Positions 8,618 to 16,067 of a stretch of 49,589 nucleotides of DNA are shown piece by piece. The DNA comes from an uncultured Ruminococcus sp. (GTDB lineage: Bacteria > Bacillota > Clostridia > Oscillospirales > Ruminococcaceae). A program made the position numbers and the translations under genes. Numbering within the stretch: position 1 is the stretch's first letter; each line of letters begins with the position of its first letter. The notes under the pieces are model-generated. The model had not been told where the DNA came from and did not search any database. It saw only the letters and a list, made by a program, of their open reading frames with translations. The stretch spans positions 1-49,589 of the forward strand of contig UQYK01000009.1 in the NCBI GenBank assembly GCA_900545285.1, given 5' to 3'.

Positions 8618-8938
8618 ATGGCAGTGACATTAGAAACAGAACAGGAGACATTGATTGCGGTGCTTAACGGTGAAATTGACCACCATTGCGCCAAAGGAAT
8701 GCGCAGTGCAATTGATGAGAAAATTGAAAGCTGTCAGCCGGATGTGCTGATCCTGGATTTTGGTGGTGTGACCTTTATGGACAGTTCCGGAATTGGTTTG
8801 ATTATGGGCAGACAGCGGCGCATGCAGGAAATCGGCGGCTCCCTGATTGTGCGAAATCCGCCGGCACATATTCGCCGGGTAATGCATATTTCAGGAATTG
8901 AACGCATTGCCCAGATCGAAAATCAGCCCGTGCAATAA
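8618..8938 (+). CDS. spoIIAA: Anti-sigma F factor antagonist SpoIIAA
   Basis: A 106-residue STAS-domain protein. The phosphorylation site is in MDSSGIGLI, with S57 matching the serine phosphorylated by SpoIIAB. Unphosphorylated SpoIIAA binds SpoIIAB and frees sigma F in the forespore. The ATG at 8618 follows GCGAGGA at 8604-8610. It begins a tight three-gene operon (31-base gap, then a 16-base overlap) with spoIIAB and sigF, the classic spoIIA order. In Bacillus this operon uses sigma H; I found no good sigma-H site upstream. Confidence 0.96.
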   Translation: MAVTLETEQETLIAVLNGEIDHHCAKGMRSAIDEKIESCQPDVLILDFGGVTFMDSSGIGLIMGRQRRMQEIGGSLIVRNPPAHIRRVMHISGIERIAQIENQPVQ

Positions 8939-8969
8939 CCACGAAATTATCAGGAAAGGAAAACAGAAT

Positions 8970-9416
8970 ATGAAAACAATCAACGCAGTGAAATTCGTGT
9001 TTCCAGGAATTTCAGAAAATGAACGAACTGCAAGAGCGGTAGTTTCCGCTTTTTTGGTGCAGCTGGATCCAACAGTGGAAGAGTTGGCAGATATCCGAAC
9101 TGCTGTCTCGGAAGCAGTAACAAATGCCATTGTCCACGGCTATCGAAAAGGAAAGGGGGATGTGGAACTGCATTTGAAGCTGCTGGAAAACCGGGAAATT
9201 TACTTACGGATTAAAGATCATGGCTGCGGTATTGCAGACATTGAACAGGCCATGGAACCGCTGTTTACCACAGCGCCGGAAGAGGAGAGAGCCGGTCTTG
9301 GATTTGCCGTTATGGAGAGCTTCATGGACAAATTACAGGTAAAGAGCAAACCGGGACAAGGGGTAACTGTTACCATGCGAAAAAAGCTGGGGAATCCAAT
9401 ATGCCGGGAAAAATAA
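8970..9416 (+). CDS. spoIIAB: Anti-sigma F factor / serine kinase SpoIIAB
   Basis: A 148-residue GHKL-fold kinase. The N box is EAVTNAIVHGY and the G1/G2 motifs are KDHGCGIAD and ERAGLGFAVM. It binds sigma F with ATP and phosphorylates SpoIIAA, keeping sigma F silent before asymmetric division. ATG at 8970 follows AGGAAAGGA at 8952-8960. The last 16 bases overlap the sigF start. Confidence 0.96.
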   Translation: MKTINAVKFVFPGISENERTARAVVSAFLVQLDPTVEELADIRTAVSEAVTNAIVHGYRKGKGDVELHLKLLENREIYLRIKDHGCGIADIEQAMEPLFTTAPEEERAGLGFAVMESFMDKLQVKSKPGQGVTVTMRKKLGNPICREK

Positions 9417-10066
9417 CCGTACCGCGCGCTGAGGAAAATCTGGGGCTGGTGCATCTGTGTGCAAATCGCTTTCGAAACCGGGGAATTGAGTATGAGGAAT
9501 TATATTCTGCCGGTTGCTTTGGGCTGTTGAAAGCGGTGAAAGCGTTTGATACAGAACGGGGCGTACAGTTTTCAACATATGCGGTTCCGGTAATCCTGGG
9601 AGAAATCCGGCGCTTATTTCGGGACGGCGGCATTCTGCATATCAGCAGAAGCCTTCGGGAACGTGCTATGCAGGTGCAAAAGCAGCAGGACTTGTTTGAG
9701 CAGGAAAACGGCCGCTCTCCCAGTTTGTCGGAACTGAGTCATCTGGCAGAGTGTACCGTGGAAGAGTGTGCCGAGGCGCTTTGCGTAACACAGGTGCCGC
9801 TCTCTCTGACCAGAAATGCTACAGAAGATGAGGAGGGGCAAATTGAAATCCCAGTGGATGCAGAGGATCGGAAAATCGGAGATCTGCTGGCACTGCGTCA
9901 GATGATGGCACAGCTGCCCAAAGAAGATCGGATGTTGCTGGAACTGCGCTATTTTCGGGAGATGACACAGACAAAAACAGCGGAAATTTTACAGATTTCT
10001 CAGGTGCAGGTGTCCAGAAAGGAAAAAAAGCTTCTCTCGAAACTGAGAGAAGCTCTGTTGGAATAA
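9401..10066 (+). CDS. sigF: RNA polymerase sporulation sigma factor F
   Basis: A 221-residue sigma-70 family protein. Region 2 contains YEELYSAGCFGLLKAV and GVQFSTYAVPVILGEIRR; region 3 lies around ISRSLRERAMQV; region 4 ends with TQTKTAEILQISQVQVSRKEKKLL. With spoIIAA and spoIIAB immediately upstream this is sigma F, the first forespore-specific factor. GGGG at 9390-9393 serves as the ribosome site inside spoIIAB. Its final codons also encode, on the opposite strand, a hairpin that terminates the converging nadA operon. Confidence 0.96.
   Translation: MPGKITVPRAEENLGLVHLCANRFRNRGIEYEELYSAGCFGLLKAVKAFDTERGVQFSTYAVPVILGEIRRLFRDGGILHISRSLRERAMQVQKQQDLFEQENGRSPSLSELSHLAECTVEECAEALCVTQVPLSLTRNATEDEEGQIEIPVDAEDRKIGDLLALRQMMAQLPKEDRMLLELRYFREMTQTKTAEILQISQVQVSRKEKKLLSKLREALLE
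10022..10054 (-). terminator. Terminator of nadA operon, inside sigF coding end
   Basis: A perfect 10-bp inverted repeat, AGCTTCTCTC (10029-10038) and GAGAGAAGCT (10045-10054), six-base loop. Read on the minus strand it is followed by seven T (10028-10022), a textbook intrinsic terminator for the phosphatase gene ending at 10084. On the plus strand there is no T-run. It lies entirely in the last codons of sigF. Confidence 0.88.
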
Positions 10067-10083
10067 TGGATTCTGTTTTAGAA

Positions 10084-10755
10084 TTATGGTAAAAAGATCT
10101 TGCGCAGGGCGGAAACATCCTCTGCAATGAAATCCGCATGGTATGCTTCCAGCTCGCCGGGATCTGCATAACCGTAAGCAACGCCAATACAAGGAATTTT
10201 GCACGCATGCGCGCCAATCAGATCATGTTTCCGGTCTCCCACCATGATTGTGCCGGGAGCAGCTTCTTCCGGCAGGGAGAGACGCTTGCAGGCAAGCCGA
10301 ATGATGTCTGCTTTGGTTTCGCCTTCCCGGTGAATATCACTTCCGGCAATGACTGTAAAGAAATCTGTTAAGTGAAAATGCTCCAGAATTTGAAGGGTAT
10401 AGACCTCCGGCTTCGAGGTTGCAACGGCAAGCAGATATCCGGCCGTGTGCAAGTCCTCCAGCAACTGGGGAATGCCGGGATAGACGCTGTTTTCAAACAT
10501 GCCTACTTTGGAAAAACGCGCACGATATTGTGCAACGGCATAAGTTGCTTCCTCGTGCTCCATTCCGGTGATGTTCTGGAAAGAATCCAGAAGAGGCGGG
10601 CCGATAAACGGAGACAGCGCAGCAGCATCCGGAACAGGGCGCCCGCACTGTTCCAGGGCATATTGTACACAACGCAGAATGCCCTCTTTGGAATCCGTGA
10701 GTGTTCCGTCCAGATCAAAGAAAATATGCGGACAGGTATCCGGGGAAAAGGTCAT
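10084..10755 (-). CDS. HAD hydrolase, phosphoglycolate phosphatase-like
   Basis: A 223-residue cytoplasmic HAD phosphatase. Motif I is DLDGTLTDS near residue 14, motif II is AVATSK, and motif III/IV is the K of KPEV-KADI plus MVGDRKHDLIGA. The cap type and length match the Gph/PpaX group acting on small phosphate esters; the substrate cannot be told from sequence. It starts two bases after nadA ends, with GGGAGG inside the nadA end as ribosome site, so the two are one operon. A role clearing a phosphorylated by-product of NAD synthesis is possible but only inferred. Confidence 0.88.
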   Translation of the reverse strand: MTFSPDTCPHIFFDLDGTLTDSKEGILRCVQYALEQCGRPVPDAAALSPFIGPPLLDSFQNITGMEHEEATYAVAQYRARFSKVGMFENSVYPGIPQLLEDLHTAGYLLAVATSKPEVYTLQILEHFHLTDFFTVIAGSDIHREGETKADIIRLACKRLSLPEEAAPGTIMVGDRKHDLIGAHACKIPCIGVAYGYADPGELEAYHADFIAEDVSALRKIFLP

Positions 10756-10757
10756 AC

Positions 10758-11675
10758 TCAGCCTCCCAGCGCAATCATGCGGTCAATGCACATTCTTGCC
10801 TTTGAGATGGTACGGCTGTCCAGATTGATTTCTGCCCCTTCGCCGTCTTTCAGACAGTGGTATACATCCATCAGAGTAGTGGACTTCATATTCTCGCAGA
10901 TCAGCTTTTTGGAAAGGGGATAGAAGCGCTTCTCCGGGCATGCATTTTGCAGTGTTTCCGCAATGCTGATTTCGGTGCCGATGATAAATTCTTTTTCCGG
11001 GGATTCCATGGCATACTGTACAATGCCGGAAGTGGATCCAATATAGTCCGCAGCGTCACAGACAACCGGCTTGCACTCCGGATGTACCAGCATCAGTGCA
11101 TGGGGGTGCGCTTTCTTTGCTGCCAGAACGTCTTTTTGTGTAATAGAAGCGTGAATCGGACAGCCACCCTGGAGCAGCTTAATTTTTTTCTCCGGAAGCT
11201 GCTTTTGTACATATGCGCCCAAATTGCAGTCTGGAATGAAGAGAATCTGATCGTTGCTCAGCTGAGAAACAATTTTCACCGCAGAAGAGGAAGTAACACA
11301 TACATCGCAAATTGTTTTCAGTTCAGCAGTGGTATTGATATAGGCGACAACCGTATGATCCGGATAGGCAAGCTTTACCTGCCGGATCAGCTCCTTATCC
11401 ATCTGTTCGGCCATGGGACAGCCTGCTACCGGATTGGAAAGATAGACATTTTTTTCCGGTGAGAGAATCTTTACAGTTTCTGCCATAAACCGCACGCCGC
11501 ACATCAGAATGTTCTGCTGCGGTGTGCTTTTTGCTTTTACACTTAATGCATAGGAGTCCCCGGTAAAATCAGCGATTTCTGCAATATCCCGTGCCTGATA
11601 GCTGTGCGCCAGGATGCAAAAATCCCGTTCTTTTTTTAAACGGCAGATTTCCTCTTGGATTTCACGAATATTCAT
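10758..11675 (-). CDS. nadA: Quinolinate synthase NadA
   Basis: A 305-residue enzyme that condenses iminoaspartate with dihydroxyacetone phosphate to quinolinate, the first pyridine precursor of NAD. The three cluster cysteines of the [4Fe-4S] centre are visible in LMCGVRFMAET, DVCVTSSSAV and HPECKPVV, and the end carries the GTEISI and FYPLSKKLICENMK segments of the family. An ATG at 11684 is three codons upstream but only one base from the AAGGG ribosome site, so the ATG at 11675 (10-base spacing) is preferred. nadB and nadC are not adjacent here. It has a consensus promoter and a palindrome at the start site. Confidence 0.95.
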   Translation of the reverse strand: MNIREIQEEICRLKKERDFCILAHSYQARDIAEIADFTGDSYALSVKAKSTPQQNILMCGVRFMAETVKILSPEKNVYLSNPVAGCPMAEQMDKELIRQVKLAYPDHTVVAYINTTAELKTICDVCVTSSSAVKIVSQLSNDQILFIPDCNLGAYVQKQLPEKKIKLLQGGCPIHASITQKDVLAAKKAHPHALMLVHPECKPVVCDAADYIGSTSGIVQYAMESPEKEFIIGTEISIAETLQNACPEKRFYPLSKKLICENMKSTTLMDVYHCLKDGEGAEINLDSRTISKARMCIDRMIALGG

Positions 11676-11746
11676 ACCATTCATTCCCTTCGAATTTATA
11701 AAGCGTACTTTGTAGATTCAAAAAAATTGTATTTTTCAAGAAATAG

Positions 11747-11771
11747 ATTGAAAAAGTTACACTTATTCAAT
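11747..11771 (-). promoter_or_regulatory. Palindromic candidate operator of nadA
   Basis: A 25-bp near-perfect palindrome: ATTGAA-A-AAGT, three bases, ACTT-A-TTCAAT on the plus strand with a single mismatched pair. It spans the predicted nadA transcription start and touches the -10 box, the position expected for a repressor. The repressor is unknown; an NAD- or niacin-responsive one would fit the gene. Confidence 0.6.
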
Positions 11772-11798
11772 CATATCATACTTCGGATACTTTGTCAA
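11770..11798 (-). promoter_or_regulatory. nadA promoter
   Basis: On the minus strand, TTGACA (11798-11793), 17-base spacer, TATGAT (11775-11770). The -35 lies inside a second small inverted repeat, ATACTT-TGTC-AAGTAT (11787-11802), and AAGTAT is repeated at 11778-11783. The leader to the start codon is about 88 bases. Confidence 0.88.
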
Positions 11799-11937
11799 GT
11801 ATATTTGCATAAATAAATATTGGCAGTTTTGTGCAAAATGCTTCGCTGGTGACACGAAAAGCAGTGTTTTCTGAAGGTGAGAGGAGTTAGAGAAAATCAG
11901 ATTTCGGACGCATTTTCATGAAATTCCTACAGATCGG

Positions 11938-11974
11938 TTCTGTGAACGCACTTGAAGTTCTATTCACAGAATAG
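11938..11974. repeat. Nested inverted repeats upstream of HD-GYP promoter
   Basis: TTCTGTGAA (11938-11946) and TTCACAGAA (11963-11971) form a perfect 9-bp inverted repeat, 16 bases apart. The right arm overlaps a second repeat, CTATTC-ACA-GAATAG (11960-11974), that ends three bases before the -35 box. This is the position of an activator or repressor site. Confidence 0.55.
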
Positions 11975-11977
11975 GAA

Positions 11978-12006
11978 TTGACAAGCGGCAATAAAAATGT
12001 TACAAT
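11978..12006 (+). promoter_or_regulatory. Promoter of the HD-GYP gene
   Basis: TTGACA (11978-11983), 17-base spacer, TACAAT (12001-12006) with an upstream TG extension. Strong sigma-A type. Together with the nadA promoter this explains most of the 390-base gap at 11685-12075; nothing else was seen in it. Confidence 0.88.
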
Positions 12007-12075
12007 AAAAATGAAATCACAATTGAGAACACGTTTGTATTTATATTAGATTCAGAAGGAACGGAGGCGTATTTC

Positions 12076-14115
12076 ATGTTAGAAGGGCATAAGGTAGTGG
12101 CACTTTGCTGCTCAGAAATCCAGAATGAAAATACGCAAAGTATGGTATATCCGCTGTATCAGGCACTGTCTCAAAAGGGCTGGAAGTGTATCTTATTCAA
12201 CAGTGCCACGGATTTGTTTCGTAATACGGCTTTTGACCGGGGAGAAGCCAGCATTTTTCAGCTGATTCACTATGATTTTGTGGACGCGGTGGTGCTGTAT
12301 GCTGCGGATTTGAAAAATCAGGCGATTGTGGAAGATATTATTGCAGGTGCCAATGCCCACCATAAGCCTGTTTTCGTGGTAGACGGTAACGGAAATTTTT
12401 CCCACTGCATCGATATTTCCTTTGATGAGCAGCATGCGTTCCGGGATTTGGTAACACATCTGGTGGAAAAGCACCATTTTCAAAAGTTTGCATGCATTGC
12501 AGGCTTTCGCGGAAATCCAGCTTCTGAATCCCGCGTCGAGACTTTTCGGGATGTACTGGAAAAGCATCAGATTCCATTTTCTTCGAAATGGTTCGGCTAT
12601 GGGGACTTCTATGCCGTTCCCACACGTGCTGTAATGGAATGCTTCCTAGCAGATCCGGAAGGTCTCCCGGAGGCCATCGTGTGTATCAACGATTCCATGG
12701 CGATTGCAGTTTGTGAAATCCTGAACGAACGGGGAATCCGCGTACCAGAGGATGTTGTGGTCACCGGCTTTGACGGTATTGTACAGGAAAAATACAACTA
12801 TCCCAGACTGACGACCTGCCGCCGGGATATGCATAAATTTTCTCTGTTCCTGGCTGATCTGATGGAAACTTGTCTGGAACACGGTCAGGAAGAGGGAACT
12901 TATGCGTTTCCGTATACGCTGGATGTCTCAGAATCCTGCGGCTGTCGAGCCTGCTCTGTGGAGTCCATGAGCCGTGCCATCAACAGCATTTATTCCCGGA
13001 TGAATGACAACGCGCAGTATGATCGCTCCATGAATAATATGCTGACCAAGCTTACCTTTGAGAGAGATGACAAAGAAGTTGCAAAAATACTGCGGTATTA
13101 TACCCGGTCGGATTCGTATTTATGCATGAATGCAGATTTTTACGAAAATGACCCCAACACGCATACCTATGAAAATATGCCATTTTGTGATCAGATGATT
13201 GCCAGCCGTTTTTTCTACGGAGAAACTGAAAGTGGCCAGGAACACTTCCCGACCAAAAACCTCCTTCCGGAATGGAAAAGCATCCTGGAACGGGATAATT
13301 TAGTGGTGGTCTACTCCCTGCACAATCAACAGTATGTCTATGGGTATTGGGTGACATTTGCAGCGGATTTCAACTATGCCGTACAGCGGACGCAGCGGTT
13401 TGTGATGAATCTGGACAGCTGTATCAGTATGTATGTGCAGCAAAATTCCCTGCGCCGTTCCAACGAGCAGCTAAAGCGGATTCAAAGTAAAATCATTGTC
13501 AGCTTTGCAGACCTGGTGGAATCCCGGGACGGCTTTACGGGACAGCATGTAAAGCGTACCAGTGAATACCTTCGGGTACTGGTGCATCATCTGGCGCTGG
13601 AACCGAAGTTCCGGGATCGTCTTTCCGACTGGGCGCAGCAGCTGATGACCATTGCTGCGCCGCTGCATGATATCGGGAAAATCAATATTTCCGATACCGT
13701 TTTGAACAAACCCGGCCGTCTGACACCGGAGGAGTTCGAAGTGATCAAGACGCATACAACAGAGGGCGGACGAATTATTCGCCAGACGCTCACCAGTATT
13801 GAAAGTGAAGAGTATGTAAAAATGGCTGCCGATATGGCAACATATCACCACGAAAAATGGGACGGCAGCGGTTATCCAGAGCACTTGGCAGGGGAAGAGA
13901 TTCCTCTCTGTGCCCGGATTATGGCTGTCGTGGATGTGTTTGATGCACTGACCAGCAAGCGCGTTTATAAGGATGCGTTTTCCGTGGACAAGGCACTGCA
14001 AATTATGCGGGAATCCAGCGGGACCCATTTTGATCCGGATATTATTCTGGTATTCCTGCGGATTCGCAGCGAAGTGGAGACGGTACTGCAAAACAATCAG
14101 GATGCTATCTTGTAA
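12076..14115 (+). CDS. HD-GYP phosphodiesterase with LacI-type sensor domain
   Basis: A 679-residue soluble protein. Residues 1-285 read as a periplasmic-binding-protein-like (LacI/Peripla_BP_3) ligand domain without a DNA-binding helix-turn-helix and without a signal peptide or membrane segment: note the AIVCINDSMAIAVCEIL and VPEDVVVTGFDG segments. A CGCRAC cysteine motif follows (about 290-297), then a sensor-like middle region to about 460, then a complete HD-GYP domain: HD at 531-532 in HDIGK, and HHEKWDGSGYP at 591-601. HD-GYP enzymes hydrolyse cyclic di-GMP. The N-terminal half is usually joined to GGDEF domains in Clostridia; here the output is degradation. AACGGAGG lies 8 bases upstream of the ATG. 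The sugar or other ligand is unknown. Confidence 0.88.
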   Translation: MLEGHKVVALCCSEIQNENTQSMVYPLYQALSQKGWKCILFNSATDLFRNTAFDRGEASIFQLIHYDFVDAVVLYAADLKNQAIVEDIIAGANAHHKPVFVVDGNGNFSHCIDISFDEQHAFRDLVTHLVEKHHFQKFACIAGFRGNPASESRVETFRDVLEKHQIPFSSKWFGYGDFYAVPTRAVMECFLADPEGLPEAIVCINDSMAIAVCEILNERGIRVPEDVVVTGFDGIVQEKYNYPRLTTCRRDMHKFSLFLADLMETCLEHGQEEGTYAFPYTLDVSESCGCRACSVESMSRAINSIYSRMNDNAQYDRSMNNMLTKLTFERDDKEVAKILRYYTRSDSYLCMNADFYENDPNTHTYENMPFCDQMIASRFFYGETESGQEHFPTKNLLPEWKSILERDNLVVVYSLHNQQYVYGYWVTFAADFNYAVQRTQRFVMNLDSCISMYVQQNSLRRSNEQLKRIQSKIIVSFADLVESRDGFTGQHVKRTSEYLRVLVHHLALEPKFRDRLSDWAQQLMTIAAPLHDIGKINISDTVLNKPGRLTPEEFEVIKTHTTEGGRIIRQTLTSIESEEYVKMAADMATYHHEKWDGSGYPEHLAGEEIPLCARIMAVVDVFDALTSKRVYKDAFSVDKALQIMRESSGTHFDPDIILVFLRIRSEVETVLQNNQDAIL

Positions 14116-14191
14116 ATGAGAAAAATTTTGCAGAATTCCACTTTGCCCGATGAAGAAAGAAAGCTTTCCGACAAAAATGGAGATAGGACAT

Positions 14192-14917
14192 ATGAATGCA
14201 TTTTCCAGAACAGAACGAATCCTGGGGAAAGAGGCCATGGATCGCCTGGCAAACGCCAGAGTCGCCGTATTTGGCGTAGGCGGTGTAGGCGGCTATGCGG
14301 TAGAAGCCCTGGTGCGCGGCGGCGTAGGGGCTTTGGATTTGATTGACAATGACCAGGTTGCAGAGTCGAACCTGAACCGGCAGATTATTGCAACAAAAGA
14401 AACTATTGGGATGCCGAAGGTGGATGCTGCCAGAGCACGTGCCCTTCAGATCAACCCGAACTGCATGGTGACAGTGTATCCGCTTTTTTACCTGCCGGAG
14501 AATGCAGATCAGTTTCCGTTTTCTGATTTTGATTATATTTTAGATGCCATTGATACTGTATCCGGAAAAATCAGTCTGGCAGTGGAGGCAAAACGGCGAA
14601 ATATTCCCATTATCAGTGCAATGGGCGCTGGAAATAAGGTGGATCCGACTGCATTGGAAGTGGCAGATCTCTCGCAAACTTCTGTTTGTCCGCTGGCGCG
14701 CGTGATGCGCCGTGAACTGAAAAAAAGAGGGATTGTGCACCTGAAGGTGGTGTATTCCAAGGAAATGCCGCGAACGCCGATTACAGCGGAACCGGAGCCG
14801 AAGGAGGCTCATCGGAAACAGGTGCCGGGGAGCACTTCCTTTGTGCCTTCTGTTGCCGGGTTGATTATGGCCGGAGAGGTAATACGGGATCTGACCGGTA
14901 TAGAGCCGCAATATTAA
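14192..14917 (+). CDS. tcdA: tRNA threonylcarbamoyladenosine dehydratase TcdA
   Basis: A 241-residue E1-like enzyme that cyclises t6A37 of ANN-decoding tRNAs to ct6A. The nucleotide loop is VAVFGVGGVGGYAVEAL, followed by DNDQVAESNLNRQI and the family segments FDYILDAIDTVSGK and ISAMGAGNKVDPT. The C-terminal SVAGLIMAGEVIRDL is standard. The ATG at 14192 is favoured: ATGGAG at 14177-14182 precedes it, and the extra 14 residues from 14150 look unlike the family start. It is next to a paralogous E1-like gene 10 bases downstream. Confidence 0.92.
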   Translation: MNAFSRTERILGKEAMDRLANARVAVFGVGGVGGYAVEALVRGGVGALDLIDNDQVAESNLNRQIIATKETIGMPKVDAARARALQINPNCMVTVYPLFYLPENADQFPFSDFDYILDAIDTVSGKISLAVEAKRRNIPIISAMGAGNKVDPTALEVADLSQTSVCPLARVMRRELKKRGIVHLKVVYSKEMPRTPITAEPEPKEAHRKQVPGSTSFVPSVAGLIMAGEVIRDLTGIEPQY

Positions 14918-14927
14918 GGAGATGTAC

Positions 14928-15731
14928 ATGAAATTATCCCCCCAGGAACAAGTGCGTTATACACGACAGCTGATGCTCCCGGAAATAGGTACGGAGGGAC
15001 AGCTGCGCTTGAAACAGAGCAGCGTTCTGGTAATTGGTGCAGGCGGACTGGGAAGCCCGGCGATCTATTACCTTGCATCGGCTGGTGTGGGTCATATTGG
15101 CATTGCTGACGGTGATGCCGTGGAGCTATCCAATCTGAATCGTCAGATCTTACATGCATCCACGCGAATCGGCAAAAACAAAGCCTGTTCCGCTGCTAAA
15201 ACCATACAAGAGTGGAATCCGGAGGTGCAGGTGTCTGTTATCCCGGAATTTTTACAGGACGAAAACATATTGCCGCTGATTCGGCAATACGATTTTGTCG
15301 TGGATGCCTCTGACCAACTGCAAAATAAGTTTTTGATCAATGATTCCTGTGTCACTGCCGGAGTCCCGTTTTGTCACGGCGGCATTGAAGGATGGGACGG
15401 GCAGGTTATGACGTATCTCCCGAAACAAAACTTGCCGTGTTATCGGTGCGTGTTTGAATCGCTTCCGGCAGACCAGGAATCGAAACCCATAGGAGTCATT
15501 GGCGTGACTGCCGGAATTATCGGGACAATCCAGGCTTCAGAGGCAATTCGGTATCTGTTGGGAGAGCAGGATGGACTGCTGAAAGGAACTTTGCTGCGCT
15601 TTTCCGGGCAGACCATGCAGTTTCGGAAAATCCCATTGGGAAAATGTGCACCCCATTGTCCGGTGTGTCACGGCGTACCGGATGCAAATCCGCTGCAATG
15701 GTATCAGAAATTCCGTAACCACAAAAAGTAG
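14928..15731 (+). CDS. ThiF/MoeB/HesA-family adenylyltransferase
   Basis: A 267-residue E1-like protein: RYTRQLMLPEIG at the start, VLVIGAGGLGSPAIYYLA as nucleotide loop, DAVELSNLNRQILH, and two zinc-binding pairs, CYRC (about 168-171) and CPVC near the end. Such enzymes adenylate the C terminus of a ubiquitin-like sulfur carrier (ThiS, MoaD or relatives). No carrier gene is adjacent: the next gene's product lacks a C-terminal GG. AAGGAG at 14916-14921, overlapping the tcdA stop, gives the ATG at 14928 rather than 14922. Which carrier it serves cannot be decided here. Confidence 0.88.
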   Translation: MKLSPQEQVRYTRQLMLPEIGTEGQLRLKQSSVLVIGAGGLGSPAIYYLASAGVGHIGIADGDAVELSNLNRQILHASTRIGKNKACSAAKTIQEWNPEVQVSVIPEFLQDENILPLIRQYDFVVDASDQLQNKFLINDSCVTAGVPFCHGGIEGWDGQVMTYLPKQNLPCYRCVFESLPADQESKPIGVIGVTAGIIGTIQASEAIRYLLGEQDGLLKGTLLRFSGQTMQFRKIPLGKCAPHCPVCHGVPDANPLQWYQKFRNHKK

Positions 15732-15743
15732 AAATGGAGAAAA

Positions 15744-15980
15744 ATGACAATGATCAATCCAAAGGCTTTGCTACAAATGAAATCTATGCTGACAAAATTT
15801 CGCGATCGTCACCCGAAAGTGCCGATGTTTTTTTCCGCTGCCGCCAACGCGATTGATGAAGGCAGCGTATTAGAGGTGACGCTGACAACCTCCACTGGAA
15901 AGACACTCTGCACTAATTTGCGTGTTACCGCAGAAGACCTGCAAAGTGTCCGGGAACTGCGGCAGCAGCTGGGCAAATAA
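15744..15980 (+). CDS. Small uncharacterised protein (78 aa)
   Basis: I do not recognise this protein. It is 78 residues, soluble, with an N-terminal amphipathic helix (PKALLQMKSMLTKFRDRHPK), two beta-like stretches (SVLEVTLTTSTG, NLRVTAEDL) and a C-terminal helix ending QQLGK. It lacks a GG tail, so it is not an obvious ThiS/MoaD carrier. It begins 12 bases after the ThiF-like gene with an ATGGAGA ribosome site and ends before a strong terminator, so it is the last gene of that operon. Confidence 0.75.
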   Translation: MTMINPKALLQMKSMLTKFRDRHPKVPMFFSAAANAIDEGSVLEVTLTTSTGKTLCTNLRVTAEDLQSVRELRQQLGK

Positions 15981-16008
15981 AAAAACACTTGCGGATAGGC
16001 ACAAAAAG

Positions 16009-16055
16009 AACCGATTCTCTTTTGCTGGAATGGCATGGAGAATCGGTTTTCCTTT
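16009..16055. terminator. Bidirectional terminator between converging operons
   Basis: AACCGATTCTC (16009-16019) pairs perfectly with GAGAATCGGTT (16038-16048), followed by TTCCTTTTT. On the minus strand the stem is followed by TTCTTTTTG, so it probably stops both the plus-strand operon and the ACP operon. Confidence 0.85.
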
Positions 16056-16067
16056 TTGATCTATTTT

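Noticed and set aside
15744..15980. ThiS/MoaD sulfur carrier partner for the ThiF-like gene
   Set aside because: The protein lacks the C-terminal GG and ubiquitin-like motif of carriers.
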